64,000 nucleotides of DNA from the NCBI GenBank assembly GCA_013400115.1, contig VXBP01008287.1:781544-845543 (forward strand), given 5' to 3'. The position numbers and the translations under genes were made by a program. The notes below the pieces were generated by a model. It was not told the DNA's origin and did not search any database. It saw only the letters and a program-made list of their open reading frames with translations. This DNA comes from Rhinopomastus cyanomelas (taxonomy: Eukaryota > Chordata > Aves > Bucerotiformes > Rhinopomastidae). This document shows, one piece after another, positions 1 to 10,380 of the stretch (position 1 is the stretch's first letter; each line of letters starts with the position of its first letter).

Positions 1-299
1 TGAAGCAAAGAACCAGATGCTGTGTGTGCTTGGGAGGATCAGTGTAACACCATGCACTGTGTGTGTGTGTGTGCCTGGCTGTGGTAGGATCTGCTCTGCC
101 AGGGCTGCCTTGTTCACAGACCTCACACGTGCCCTGCAATGGACCTTACAGAGCATCTGTCCCAGGAGCTCTCCTCCTTGGCTCAGAGGAGCTTACCCAG
201 CACAAGGGCCAGCAGCATGCAAGTACTGCTTCTCCCTCACCGTGTGCCCTGAGCAGAGCAGGGACATGGTACTGTGCTTGTGTGTTGGCCACTTGAGTG

Positions 300-392
300 G
301 CTGAAGAGGAGCCAGCAGTGTGCCCAGGGGGCCAAGAAGGCCAATGGCATCCTGACTTGCATCAGAAATAGTCTGGCCAGCAGGACTAGTGT
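300..392 (+). repeat. CR1 LINE fragment
   Basis: Matches the internal CR1 segment that runs from a GCCAGCAGTGTGCCCAGG block through a GCCAAGAAGGCCAATGGC block. The same segment appears inverted at about 1410-1470. It is an internal piece without the 3' tail. Confidence 0.75.
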
Positions 393-810
393 TGTTTTTT
401 GAAAGTTGCCCAAACTTTTCAGTAATTGAATTTGTGCTTTCAAGAATATAAAATGCATTTTGGCTGTAAGAGATGCTCCCATTAACACCTAGGGTGATCT
501 TTTCCCCAGAGGCTGGACAGTGCCAGCCTAGTAAAGGTACCTCATTTCCTGGTTTACTTCTCTTGGCTATGGGCGCTGCCCAGAGGCTTCGGCTGGGGAG
601 CAGCCCTAGTCTCACCCAGGGACTGGACATGGCTCCCCAGGCTGCACTATCTGCCCCCAACCCCAGGGCTGCAGGAAGCCTCCAGGCTGCCCCCCTCCAC
701 TTTAGGGGTATGGGTGCAGCTGCTGACCCCCACCCCGAAGTGGGGGGCTGGGTAGCAGCAGCAGCAAACCGGTTCCCTCAGGCTAGCTCTGGCCCCTCCT
801 GCTCACATGC

Positions 811-1635
811 GTCATTAAGTCCTTGTTCCAGCAGTTTTACTCTTTGTACTATTATCTGGTTGTCCCTTCTGCAAATTGTAAGACCTCTTCCCTTAGCCTC
901 CTCTTCTGCAAATTAAAGAGCCCCAACTCTCTCAATGTCTCCTCATAAGATTTATTCTCCAGGCCCTTCACTAGCTTCACTGTCCTCTACACTCACTCCA
1001 GCACCTCAGTGTCCACATCCAGTCAATGAAGCAATTCTAAAACATCCCCCTCTCTCAACTGCAACTATTTAAGTAGCTCCTTCTCCACTGCCTCCTTAAC
1101 AGCATCAGATGTGTCATTAAATCCTTGCTCCAGGAGTTTTACTCTCCGTGCTATTACCCGATTGCTCTTTCTGCAACTTGTAAGAGGTCTCCCTTTAGCC
1201 TCCTCCTCAAACTAAACAGCCCCAACTCTCTCAATGTCTCCTCATAAGATTTATTCTCCAGGCCCTTCACCAGCTTCCTTGCCCTCCTCTGCACTCGCTC
1301 CAGCCCAAAACTGGACACAGTACTCAAGGTGTGGCCTCACCAGTGCTGACTACAGGGGGACAATCACCTCCCTACTCCTCCAGGACACACGGTGTTTAAT
1401 ACAGGACAGGATCCCACTGGCCTTCTTGGCCACCTGGGCACACTGCTGGCTTATAGTCAGCTGTCTGTCAGTCAGAACCCCCAGGTCCTTTTCAGTCAGA
1501 CTGCTTTCCAGCCACCCTGTCCCAAGCCTGTAGCACTGCAGGGGATTGTTGTGACCAAAATGCAGGACCTGACACTTGGCACTGTTGAAATGAAGACAGT
1601 TATCCTCAGCCCATTGACAGAGTCTGTCAAGGTAT
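811..1635 (-). repeat. CR1 LINE, minus, with a tandemly repeated segment
   Basis: Reads as CR1 on the minus strand: the GCCTTCTTGGCCACCTGGGC block near 1420 and a CAGGACCTGACACTTGGC block near 1563 are typical inverted CR1 internal sequence. About 200 bp at 811-1010 is repeated at 1113-1310. The two copies share a perfect stretch of about 50 bp (921-971 and 1221-1270). The expected 3' tail of the element is missing at the low-coordinate end. Confidence 0.7.
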
Positions 1636-2085
1636 TGAGATACTGGAGTGGGTCCAAAGAAGGGCAACAAAACTGTTGAAGGGCCTGGAGGACAGGTCTG
1701 ATGAGGAGCAGCTGAGGGTTTGTTCAGTCTGGAGAAAAGGAGGCTGGGAAAGACCTTCTTGCTCTTTACAGTCTGCCTGAAAGGAGGTTGTAGAGAGGTG
1801 GGGGTTGGTCTCTTCTCCCAGTCCTCTAGTGATGGGATAAAAGGAAATGGCCTCAAGTTGTGCCAGAGGAGGCTTAGGCTGGACCTGAGGAGCAATCTCT
1901 TCCCTGACAGAGAGGTCAAGAGTTGGAACAGGCTGCCCAGGAATGGGGTGGAGTTGCTGTCCCTGGAGGTGCTCATAAAGTGAGTAGCTGTGGCCCTGGG
2001 GGACAGGGTTTAGTGGCCAGGGTGGGGATGGATTGATGGTTGAACTGGATCTTGGAGATCTCTTCCAACTTCAGTGATTCTGTTC
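1636..2085 (+). repeat. CR1 LINE 3' end, plus
   Basis: Starts at the conserved block for a GGAGTGGGTCCAAAGAAGGG motif and runs to the 3' tail (CTCTTCCAAC then TGATTCTGTTC). It abuts the minus-strand CR1 on its left, so the two elements are head to head. Confidence 0.85.
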
Positions 2086-2454
2086 TAAGTGGCTTCCTGA
2101 CACCTCTTGTACTGAAGCATAATTTCCTTGCTGACTGTCCTATGTCTTTCTGCTTTTGCTATTTTTTCAAAGCTGTCTTTGCTCTACCTTAGTCTGTCTC
2201 TCCTGGTACTCTGCCTCTGCTCAGTCTCGGAGACTGGAGGACTCCACCTTCACTTTTTATTTTTCTGCTGCTTGTCCTCAGAGAGATGTCTTTGAGAAGC
2301 AAAAGCACCTCAAGGGACTTTGGCTCTTTCCCATGCAGACCATCTTCATAGATTCCCACATCTACGAAGAGCATGTGAGGTGCTTCATTCCCCTAAAGCC
2401 CCTTTCCACTAGACTTCCTCTGTGGAACTGCTCTTCTCAGGAGTGTTTCCCTGT

Positions 2455-2715
2455 GTGCTCTGCACTGGTGAGGCTGTACTCCTACTACTGTGTTCAGGTC
2501 TGGGCCCTTTTCTAAAGGCATTGAGGTGCTGGAGCCGGTCCAGAGAAGGGCACTGAGGCTGCTGAAGGTTCAGGAACAGCAGGGTGCCACCATCCCTCCA
2601 GGTATATAGACAGAGTGTTGAGAGATGTATTTTAGGGGTGACCTGGCAGTGCTGGGTTAACAGCTGGACTTGATAATCTTACAGGTCTCTTCCAACTGAA
2701 GAGATGCTGTGATCC
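2455..2715 (+). repeat. CR1 LINE 3' fragment, internally deleted
   Basis: Contains the block around GGTGCTGGAGCCGGTCCAG and, after a deletion, the CR1 3' tail with GACTTGATAATCTTACAGG and CTCTTCCAACTGAA. Confidence 0.75.
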
Positions 2716-2983
2716 TGTTAATGCAGCAGCTGGCTGCCCCACAGGGTTTCCTCCTTGAGACCAGCAATGACCCAAATCTGGAAGGGTGAGTGGATGCCAG
2801 CAGTGCAGGGGTTGTTGCCTATAGCTGTGCAGCAGCTCAGGGTCTGCCTATAGAAAAGACAGCAGCCTGAGAAAGAAATTGCTAATGAAGAGCCTGTGCA
2901 AGGCACAAGTGTGTTAGAGTACGTTCAAGCGTCCTGCTTTGAGCTAGAGCAGAACTAATCCTGCTCAGTGACGTGACTTTTCA

Positions 2984-3247
2984 GCTTAGTCCAGTGGTCC
3001 TCAGACTTTTTAAACAGGGGGCCGGGTCCTGTCCCTCAGACAGTGTCGTGGACCAGGGTGTAGTTTGTCCTGCCTGGGAGCGGGAGGGAGACGGCGAGCC
3101 GCACGCCTCAGCCCAGCCGCGCAGTCGGCAGGAAGAAGCAAACTGCAGCTGCTCGGGGCGGGGGGTAAGTACTGGTGGGCCGGATTGGACACCCTGGGGG
3201 GCCGTAGCCGGCCCACAGGCTGGGGTTTGAGGACCCCTGGCTTAGTC
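2984..3247. mobile_element. hAT-superfamily non-autonomous element (MITE) with 8-bp TSD
   Basis: The element itself is 2992-3239 (248 bp). It starts CAGTGGTCCTCAGAC and ends GTTTGAGGACCCCTG. The second end reverse-complemented is CAGGGGTCCTCAAAC, so the terminal inverted repeats agree at 13 of 15 positions, and a GGGCCGG block recurs subterminally on both sides. It is flanked by a perfect direct repeat GCTTAGTC at 2984-2991 and 3240-3247. An 8-bp target duplication and CAG...CTG ends are hallmarks of hAT transposons. There is no transposase frame; the centre is GC-rich (3080-3170). Confidence 0.85.
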
Positions 3248-3884
3248 TCTTCCATGTGAGTGAAGCCGGGGTGTACTTGTGCAGGCAGAGGCTACTCCTA
3301 CCAGTGACAGCACCTGATGTTTACAGTTACAGGGGCTGGGATGTAGAAAGGTTCTTGCTTAGCCTTGCTCCTATGGACACTGAGATCACCTGTGCTGCAT
3401 AAGTGAGAGACCACAGCTGCAGGGAGGAGCGGAAAGGACAGGTGACCCTAAACTGTTCTACAGGGCATTCTATCCCATATTCATCGCACTGGGGACCACA
3501 AGGGTCAGCTGGCTTCTCCTTGCCTCTTTTCTTCAGTGTTTGGCATCTGAGGACTCGTTCTTATCTGTTCTGCCTTTGATCTCAATCCCAGCATTCCAGA
3601 ATCCAGCTCCTGCATTTGGTTCCTCTCTGCCACCGAGTCCAGTCTCAGACTTCCCCAGCATCTGCATCGTTGATGACGGAACTGCCAGCAGAGGTTTGGT
3701 TTTGGTGTTGGTTTGTAGTTATTTCATATTGTTATTTTTGTTAAACCTGTTTCAGTTTTCCAGCCCCTAAAGGCTTTTACCCTTATTCCCATTCCCCTCC
3801 CCTTGTGGGGAGGGAGAAGGGCTACTGGAGAGGGTCTGTCATTAGTCCAGTGGCTGGCCCAGCCTCAACCAATGACATGAAGAT

Positions 3885-3972
3885 GTGGTTTAGCAGTGGG
3901 CTTGGCAGGGTAGACTAACAGATGGACTTGATCTTAAAGGTCTTTTCCAACCTGAATGATTCCATGCCTCCA
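3885..3972 (+). repeat. CR1 3' tail fragment
   Basis: Short piece holding the terminal CR1 motif: GGACTTGATCTTAAAGG, then TTTTCCAACCTGAATGATTC. Confidence 0.7.
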
Positions 3973-5045
3973 TGTTCCTAAACAACCGAGTGCAAACTAC
4001 ACACCTGAGCAGTTTTATATCCAGGAGCTGAATTAGGCACCCCCGAGCGGCACAACTAACTCAGTTTACATCAACACAACATTCACTCCACTATTTTCAA
4101 GTGGTTCTCCCAGCCATGGAGGGATCTGTTGGCTTATGGCCGACACCTCCCCATCTACAGGGTGTAACTGTTGATCTCGAACTCGACTAGCAGAAACCTG
4201 CTTTCTAAAACCTGCCGAGCACAGCGGGCTGATGGGCTGGAACACATGACTGGGGCACACGCGACCAGAGGAGATCACAGGCCAGTCTCTGACATGAGAT
4301 GGATTCCTTGGAACTATGCTTCTGCACACCCTGGAATGGCTCAGGCAGTCCTCCTCCTCTCCATGCGCTGGAGGGTATTGGCACACAACTGCACAACACC
4401 CTACACTTGGCTGGAGCTAATGTAGCTGTCGTTTTACAAAACCCACTCCAGTCCCCGCCTCAAAAAGCAAAAGCTTCCTGCTCAGTTAACTCTGTGTGGC
4501 AGGAAGAAATTCTTCCTCGGCGTTTTTTAGCATCGAACAGCAGCTACCGAAGTTTCACTCTGCATTCTCCACCCTTTCCCCAAAATGGACAGATTTCTTC
4601 ATTCAAGATTGAGGGGACAGAAGAGCCGCAGCTCTACAGATCCAACAAAGCCATCTCCACACTGAAGTGCTTTGGGCAGCATGATGCATCCCACCGCCGC
4701 CAGGAGTAAAACAAAGCAAAAGCCAGGCAGAACGAAACAGGCTCGTGGCTTGGGCTGCCCCCTTGAAGCTTTGTCAGCCTCTTCCACACGCACTGTGTTC
4801 ACAGGGACTCAAAGCAAGCGCGGCAAACAGACTCAGACGTGGCTCTGTGCGGCAGCGCAGCGCGAGCGGCACCTGTGCAGAGGAATAATGACTGGCTCAC
4901 ATTGTTTCTAGGCAGCGATGGAAGAGTGTGGGGAAAGCATTTAATGACTCTAACCCAAATCCAGAGATGAGCCCCTAAAATCAAAGACTCTCCTCGTGCA
5001 CCGTTGAGTTTTGATTTCTTTTTCTTACTTTCAGTACCAACATAA

Positions 5046-5051
5046 TTTATT
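5046..5051 (-). terminator. MRPL37 polyadenylation signal
   Basis: The minus strand reads AATAAA, 107 bp past the MRPL37 stop codon. Cleavage would be expected 10-30 bp further down (about 5015-5035). Confidence 0.7.
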
Positions 5052-5157
5052 TCTTTCTTTTAAAGTAACTCAATCCACCTTTCTTTAATTAAGTGATGGC
5101 TCTGGCAAAGAGGAGCGGCAGGTACGGTAGGGGAAGTGTTTTCATTTGAGCTGAATT

Positions 5158-8100
5158 TCACACAGTTCCATGCAGATAGAATGCCAGAAACTTCTTGAAC
5201 GTGTCTGGCTGAAAGCCATGGATTCCAGCGGGCTTCTGCCGAGAGAAAAAGCCACCGATGCTCAGTTGGCAGTGAAGCGATTAATGGAGACAAACAACAG
5301 CGAGAATAGGACTTCAGACGTAGGAGCTCCTAAACTGCTTTTCCTCCCCACCATGGGGGTTTGTGTGGGGCTACTCACACTGGTGTGAATCTCAAGGTGG
5401 CAAAACCCCTGTGCAGATCAAAGATGCCCTCCCAGTGTAACCAGTACTGACAGCCCTGTGCTCCACTTATTCCCCAGTGCAGCTGACAGCTGCATATAAG
5501 CGCTTCCTCTGTCAGAGCACAAAGTGGTTTGAAACAAGAGTCTTAGGAGGTGGCAGATCACAGACGGGGGTATCTTTCTCCAGGAGCTGGTGTGTGGCTC
5601 ATGCTACAAACACTCCGTGACACCCGCAAAGGAACAATAAGGCCAGTGCCTGGGTCAGGGCCCTTCAGCGGGTGTAAAACCAGCACTGCAGCTCTGTATC
5701 AGCTCCCAAGCCCCCCAGCAGAGGTGAAAGGGCAGGATTTCTAGGGCTGTTTGCCAAGTTTTACTCACCAATACAACTCTCCTCTTGACTTCTGGAACGG
5801 ACAGGGCATGTTCATACAGCTGCTGGTCAGCATCGATCCAGACAAGGTTCTTGATACCGTCGTTCGAGACAAGGTCTGTTGTGTTTAGCTGGAACACCAT
5901 GAACTGGAAGTACTGGCCATCTGTGCCAACACTCTGCACCACTACTGGCTGCTCCAAAACCTTGGGATCATTCTAGGAAAGAAGGAAGGGAGTTGGAGAA
6001 TGTTGAAAAGGCCAGTTACTACAGAAATTCTAGAAGCATTTGCTAACTCTGCACTTTTGGTCTTGGTTTAAAGCCAGTATTTTAATAAACGTATTGTTAC
6101 CTTGCCCAGAAAATTACTCCAGTCAAACAAGTTTGGAATGCAGATTTTGATTTTAATTAAAATTCCTCCTCCTGCCAGCAATGAGTTATCAATTTACATG
6201 CTGAGCTGTGGGATGGGCTAAACCTACTCCATGGTTCCTATCACTGCCACTCCAATGCGTATTACATCATGAACACTGTGTTCACCACTGAGCAATGGGT
6301 CTCTGGATCAGCACGTGGCAGGAACCAGAGCTGAAGGTCAGTTAAATCTCTGGGCTGGGAAGCTCAGCTTTGAAAACTATGCCAACAGGCCACAGCATTG
6401 AAATTTCATGGCTCTTTCTGCTAGCCACAGCAGCAGAGACGGACAAGGGTCAGCAAGCCGGTAACAGGCTACAGTACATACCCCATAGAGTGCCTTCGCC
6501 TTTGCCAGCGCGTTGCCAAAAGCAAACATCAGCATTTTAGCACGAAGTTGTTCTGGTCTGAACCTCTGGGGATGAGTGTTGGCCGATTCCAGGAAGAACA
6601 GAGTGTGAGGATGAGGGTATGGATAACCATCTCTGAAACCTACACAGCAGATAATCTTGCCAGAAATCACTCAAGACACCACACGGCCAGTGTTTTCCGT
6701 CATGTAGAATCACAGGGTTGGAAGTGACCTCCAAAGGGCATCTAGTCCAACCCCCCATGCAACAAGCAGGGCCATCAGTCACCAGACCAGATTGCCCAGA
6801 GCCCCAGACAGCCTGACCTTGAATGACTCCAGGGATGGGGCCTCCACCACCTCTCTGGGTAGCCTGTTCCAGGGATCCCCCACCCTCAGATTCAAGAACT
6901 TTTTCCTCATGTCCAGTCTCAGTCTGCCCTTTTCCAGCCTCAAACCATGATCCTTAATCCTATCATTCCCTGCCACTGTGAAGTCTTCCCAAGCCTTCTG
7001 ACAGCCCCTTTCACGGATGGGAACACCTGCAATATCTTCAATAACTGTTAATTTGCTGGGATTTAAATTCTTCCTCACAGACTTGCTCAGGCCATAATAC
7101 AGTCCTCACGGATCTGGAGCATTTGCAGTGCAAACCTAGTCCCTGGCTTTCCTGCCAGTTCATCCAGGATACCCTCAATGCTTTGTCTGACAGAAGATGA
7201 TTACCAACAGTCAAATTTACCTGTATCATTGAGCTCTCTGTATACATTCACTTCCTGAAGATCAATCGTAGGAGCAATGGGATAGAAGGTCTCCAAAACA
7301 TGCTCTTCAGTGGACAGTATCTCCTCCTTGGAAGCTACTGGTGGTATCTGGGCCATAGAGTTCATAAGTATTCCATTCAGGCCACGGACCTGAAGGAGAT
7401 TGGATTCTGGGGAGAGAAATTAGGCCGCATTCAAATTAGATTAGGGAAAGACATCTTTCCTCTTGGGCAGCAGCATTCCAGCAAGTTGTTCAAAAGGCTT
7501 ACTCTCAACCCCTCACCTCCAAACTCATCCTAAACAATAGCTCAGCTATAGGTTCTTCTTCTAAAATATTGTTAATTTACCGTGCTAGTTTTTAACAAAT
7601 TTAGGAGAACAATAACACCACTTCTGGATCCAAGAAATGAAAACATTAAGTTCTATGACATTGGTCCTCTTGTCAGTGTTGTCGAACACCCTAACAACCT
7701 CCTCAAGGCAAGCGTCCTACCATCATGCAAGGCTGCCCTTGCTCACAGTACTATTTTAAACCAAATTACTTGGTTCCAGAAACGTTGTTTCAGTCTTAAA
7801 ACCAGCAGCTTTGTTACCCCTCTTACATAAAGAAGAAGAGCTCCATGTTTCCACCTTAAGCAGCAACCAACCTCTTTCCCATGTCGCTGCGATCCTGTAG
7901 TTTCTCGCCAGAATCCTTTTAGTCAGAGCGGGATACTTGGCAGACATTAATCGACACACGTGCATCAAGTCTTCAAACAGGACTGGGCTTCAGAATGAGA
8001 AAAAAAGGAATGAGAAAAAAAATGTTACCAAATGTGATCCTAACAGCATGCAGATGCTTTCAGGACACAAATGCTGCAACAGTCCTGTGTAAAACATCTA

Positions 8101-9846
8101 ATGGGGTGGCACCTCCAAACGGTTAACACCATTTCACATGGAAATCCCCCACACCAGCCCTGTCTCAAGTTGGCAGTGGTCGGTCGTGCTTGCTGTTGGT
8201 TATTTAAAAACCTGACATTCTGCATCAGCTAGGATTGATCTCACGCTGAAACACAGCCCTTGGCCTGAGAAAAGCTTTAATGTAGCAGAGGATGTGTTTA
8301 CATCAGAGCTACTGTCAATACTCAGGACTGGGGTTTGTTTTGGCTGTTGCTGTGCCTGATACAGAGGCTCTAGCAGTTGCACACAGTAGGTGACTCACTG
8401 GGTAGATCTATGAATGAGTTTTATTTGTAGCATTACAAACTCTCCTCCTTGTTCCCTGTCTGTGCTAAAACCACACAGAGATCTTCCATAAAGCTGAGGA
8501 CTTACCAGTACTGTTCTCTCTCAGGAGAAACCTCTGTTGTGTCCCAGAACCGCGCATGCGAGACTGCACGCTTTACCATCTCCTCATAGTCATCGAGCTG
8601 GTGAGCTGGGTTGTTGATGATGCTGAGCACTGACGGAGGTAAGCCCTTCACCAGCTTTGTCTTGGTGAGCCACTGCGCCTGCTTAACCCCTTGAAACAAA
8701 ACCCAAGGAAATCTGTGTTACTGAGGCAGCCTGGCAAAGGGCTGAAGCGCAGTGAGCCCCTGAGGCAGGGCAGGCTCTTCTTCACTGCATGGACTGCGTG
8801 AGGAGAAACCTTGGCTGGTGGTGAAGTGCTTGTACACAGAATCAGAACAATAGGGGCTGGGAGGAATCTCTGGAGATCGTCTAGTCTTAGCCCCCTCTTA
8901 GAGCAGGATCACCTAGAGAGGATCCCACAGGAACACACCCAGGTAGATTTTGAACTGCTCCAGAGACTTCACCACCTTTCTGAGCAATCTGTTTGTGTTT
9001 TGCCATCTTCAAAGTATTTCCTCATGTTCAGCAGAACTTCCTGTGCTCGTCTGTGCCTATCACCCTTTCTCCTACCACTGGAGCTGGCTGCATCATCCTT
9101 CAGAAATCTGGACTGACCAAATTGACTTGCCTCCTCCACCGTCTCTTCTCCAGCTACACAGCCCTAAGTTTCTCATCCCTTTCTTGGCAGAGCAACACTC
9201 ATCCCCTTCAGACTTCTGTAGATCTCTCTCCAGTAGTTCCTTGTCAACCACGAACCGGAGAGCCCAGAACTGGACCCAGCACTCCAGATGTGGCCTCATT
9301 AGTGCAGAGCAGCGAGGGAAGAGAACCTCCCCTCGACCTGGTGGCCGCACTTCGTGCAGTCCAGAGGACGGGCCACAGGGACAGGAGTGTGGATCACGGC
9401 TAACGCGGGGCCGAGTGGGACGCCGGGCCGGTACCTTCCAGCATGCGGATGGCCTGGTGGCACAAGAAGCAGCTGCGCTGCTGGTACAGGGCCATGTCCT
9501 CGTATCGCGGCCCGGGCGAGTGCAGGGGATCATGCCAGCCACGGTCCCAAGGTGGGAAGCGCGGCCGAGCCAGGCCGGGCACGAAGTGCTGCCTTCCGGC
9601 GTACGTGATGGTGTCCAGCTCCACCTGCTCCCGCACCGGCCGCCGCTCCACGGCCTGGGCCAGCTTCTCCGGCGGCGGCCCACGGGTGGTCCATGGCGTG
9701 CGCGGCAGCGGCCCGCGGGGACGGGGCGGCGCCGGGCGGGTCAGGAGGCCGCGAGGAAGGACACCGTGAGCCCGCGCTGCCGCTGCCGCACGTCCCAGCG
9801 CCGCCGGCCTCATGGGCCCCGCAGCCATCGGCCCTATTGCTGCCAT
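5158..9846 (-). CDS. MRPL37: Large ribosomal subunit protein mL37, mitochondrial
   Basis: Structural protein of the 39S mitochondrial ribosomal subunit; the family is metazoan-specific and related to MRPS30. Seven coding exons in transcript order: 9435-9846, 8506-8689, 7872-7987, 7221-7406, 6482-6639, 5769-5972, 5158-5235. They sum to 1338 nt (445 aa; human is 423). All introns are GT-AG and the frame holds throughout. Recognised segments are FPPWDRG (exon 1), VKQAQWLTKTKLVKGLP (exon 2), ATWERESNLLQVRG across the exon 3/4 junction, GYPYPHPHTL (exon 5), EQPVVVQSVGTDG and VFQLNTTDL (exon 6), and a 25-residue last exon ending FLAFYLHGTV. The first ATG at 9846 has a strong Kozak context (G at -3, G at +4). 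In-frame ATGs at 9828 and 9813 are alternatives. The N-terminus is Arg/Ala-rich, as expected for mitochondrial import. CR1s sit in introns 1 and 4. Confidence 0.97.
6705..7012 (-). repeat. CR1 LINE 3' end in MRPL37 intron 4
   Basis: Begins with the inverted tail (AGAATCACAGGGTTGGAAG) and continues through TAGTCCAACCCCCCATGC, GCCTCCACCACCTCTCTGGG and TCAAGAACTTTTTCCTCATG. It has the same subfamily signature as the copies at 28945 and 30724. It lies in the same orientation as the host gene. Confidence 0.92.
8832..9345 (-). repeat. CR1 LINE fragment in MRPL37 intron 1
   Basis: Diverged minus-strand CR1 of about 510 bp. It runs from the tail (ACAGAATCAGAACAATAGGG) to internal sequence (GCCCAGAACTGGACCCAGCA, then CCAGATGTGGCCTCATTAG). 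It ends only about 90 bp from the exon 1 splice donor. Confidence 0.85.
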
Positions 9847-10055
9847 GACCCCAGCGCTGCCGCCTCTCACTGCCCGCCTGCAGCCATCTTGGCCGCCGCG
9901 TTCAGCCCCGCAGCCCCGCCCCGCTCACCCTCGGTGAGTGACGGCGGCGGCAGCCAATAGGGGACGGGCAGCCCCGTGCGAAGGAGGATCAGCAAATTGC
10001 CCTGGGACAGCGGCCCCTGCGCGGGGCGGGGGTGGAGGGGAGGGTGGCCATGTTG
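9847..10055. promoter_or_regulatory. Divergent CpG-island promoter, MRPL37 / CYB5RL
   Basis: The GC- and CpG-rich block extends about 9350-10340. Between the MRPL37 ATG (minus, 9846) and the proposed CYB5RL first-exon donor (10056) lie a YY1-like GCCATCTTG at 9883-9891 (a minus-strand AAGATGGC core), GC boxes near 9913-9922 and 10020-10030, and a CCAAT box at 9954-9958. No TATA box was seen. The genes point away from each other, so one CpG promoter probably serves both; exact start sites cannot be read from sequence. Confidence 0.7.
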
Positions 10056-10298
10056 GTAAGTGAGGAGGAGGGCTCCTAATTGTGGGAGCGGTCTTGGGCG
10101 CGGGTAGTGGTAGCTGCACCCTGTAACTCCGCTCAGCAGGGCTGGGAGCCTGTGCCCGGGACTGAATCGGGCCCACGCGGGTCGGTGTTCCCGCATCCCC
10201 GGGGCACCCCCAGTAAGCGCTGGGAGCTCAGTCAGTGTGGGCAGCATCGAGGCTGGGGGCCCTGGCTTCACCCGCTGCCTCGTTGGGATCTACCCCCC

Positions 10299-10380
10299 GG
10301 GGCCTCCAGAGCCGCCCTCGGGGCCTCCAGAGCCGCCCCTGGGGCCTCCAGAACCGCTCCTGGAGCCTCAGAACTGCCCA
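10299..10380. repeat. 21-bp tandem repeat (minisatellite), ~4 units
   Basis: Units at 10299-10319, 10320-10340 and 10341-10361 share the GGGGCCTCCAGAGCCGCCC core, followed by a decayed fourth copy. It lies in the first intron or 5' flank of CYB5RL, inside the CpG-rich zone. Confidence 0.85.

Larger units (their letters stand above)
1..5045. other. Intergenic region downstream of MRPL37
   Basis: No coding exon could be supported here on either strand. The stretch holds several CR1 fragments (about 300-392, 811-2085, 2455-2715, 3885-3972), a short GT run near 59-73, and a 248-bp hAT-like MITE at 2992-3239. The remaining unique sequence (for example 393-810, 3250-3880, 3975-5045) has only short open frames without recognisable domains. 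By synteny the next gene beyond the left edge should be SSBP3, but no part of it is visible. Confidence 0.6.

Noticed and set aside
1350..1976. 208-aa minus-strand open frame resembling a reverse transcriptase C-terminus
   Set aside because: The matching part (QWAEDNCLHFNSAKCQVLHFG) is CR1 ORF2; the frame crosses the head-to-head CR1 junction and is not an independent gene.
9868..9870. Upstream MRPL37 start at the beginning of the open frame
   Set aside because: The codon on the minus strand is GTG, not ATG; the first ATG with good context is at 9846.
8950..9960. 336-aa plus-strand open frame
   Set aside because: It spans CR1 sequence and then the antisense of MRPL37 exon 1 and its CpG promoter. 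The GC-rich antisense simply lacks stops; no domain is present and MRPL37 explains the locus.
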